The translations under genes were made by a program, and so were the position numbers. The notes beneath the pieces are model-generated. The model ran no database searches and had not been told where the DNA came from. It worked only from the letters and a program-made list of their open reading frames with translations. A stretch of DNA of 6,634 nucleotides. It comes from Oscillospiraceae bacterium. GTDB lineage: Bacteria; Bacillota; Clostridia; Oscillospirales; Oscillospiraceae. The stretch lies in contig JAITEC010000098.1 in NCBI GenBank assembly GCA_031282225.1, forward strand, positions 1 through 6,634, in the 5' to 3' direction. Of the stretch, positions 6,536 to 6,634 are shown one piece after another. Positions within the stretch are counted from its first letter, which is position 1; every line of letters starts with the position of its first letter.

Positions 6536-6634
6536 ATGGATCAACGGATACTCAAAATGCAAACACAGAACGGGTTTATTGCCGCTTTGGATCAGAGCGG
6601 CGGCAGCACCGCAAAGGCGCTGAAACTATATGGC
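6536..6634 (+). CDS. fda: Class I fructose-bisphosphate aldolase, N-terminal part only
   Basis: Thirty-three codons are visible before the window ends. The translation has [18 protein letters not shown], the N-terminal signature of bacterial class I fructose-bisphosphate aldolases like the staphylococcal enzyme. The Asp in ALDQSGGS corresponds to the conserved active-site Asp of the family. The enzyme splits fructose 1,6-bisphosphate into dihydroxyacetone phosphate and glyceraldehyde 3-phosphate through a lysine Schiff base; that lysine lies beyond the window. The ATG at 6536 follows AGGAGG (6522-6527) by eight bases; the ATG at 6531 is in another frame and does not give this protein. The family is usually close to 300 residues. 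It is transcribed away from the secreted-protein gene. Confidence 0.93.
   Translation, partial: MDQRILKMQTQNGFIAALDQSGGSTAKALKLYG

Overview
The window most resembles a Firmicute, probably a member of the Clostridia. The clues are the copper-amine-oxidase-N-type ('stalk') domain in a large secreted protein, Cadherin-like beta-sandwich repeats, strong AGGAGG ribosome binding sites, a Gram-positive type class I fructose-bisphosphate aldolase, and a 23S rRNA m5U methyltransferase of the RlmD/RlmCD type. This is inference from gene content; no rRNA marker is present.

Layout, left to right. (1) Positions 1-1212, plus strand: a peptidase C26 / class I glutamine amidotransferase-like hydrolase that enters from outside the window. 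It holds two C26 units in tandem. The first has lost its catalytic cysteine and C-terminal half, and the second keeps Cys, His and Glu. (2) It converges on rlmD (minus, 1222-2556) with only nine bases between the stop codons and an inverted repeat across the junction. (3) Directly upstream of rlmD on the same strand (2566-3136) is the wreck of an AAA-type ATPase/PD-(D/E)XK nuclease gene. The N-terminus, Walker B region and nuclease C-terminus are recognisable. The Walker A segment and a large middle block are gone, and the last part is out of frame. (4) A 183-bp gap follows (3137-3319). (5) A 939-residue exported multidomain protein is encoded on the minus strand (3320-6139). It has a signal peptide, several beta-sandwich repeats, a carbohydrate-binding-like jelly roll, a two-unit stalk domain and an unusual duplicated glycine-repeat tail. 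(6) A divergent, AT-rich intergenic region (6140-6535) carries a good promoter in each direction, a palindrome at the presumed start of the rightward transcript, and two possible start sites for the exported protein. (7) At 6536 the first 33 codons of a class I fructose-bisphosphate aldolase leave the window on the plus strand.

The genes do not form one pathway: hydrolase, rRNA modification, surface protein and glycolysis are mixed, as on an ordinary chromosome. Bases 1 to about 3140 are clearly richer in G+C than 3320-6535, so the surface-protein block may have a separate history. I see no CRISPR array, tRNA, rRNA or intact mobile element. The most notable items are the half-dead tandem C26 protein, the doubly deleted ATPase/nuclease gene with a microhomology junction, and the surface protein's tail and dual start.
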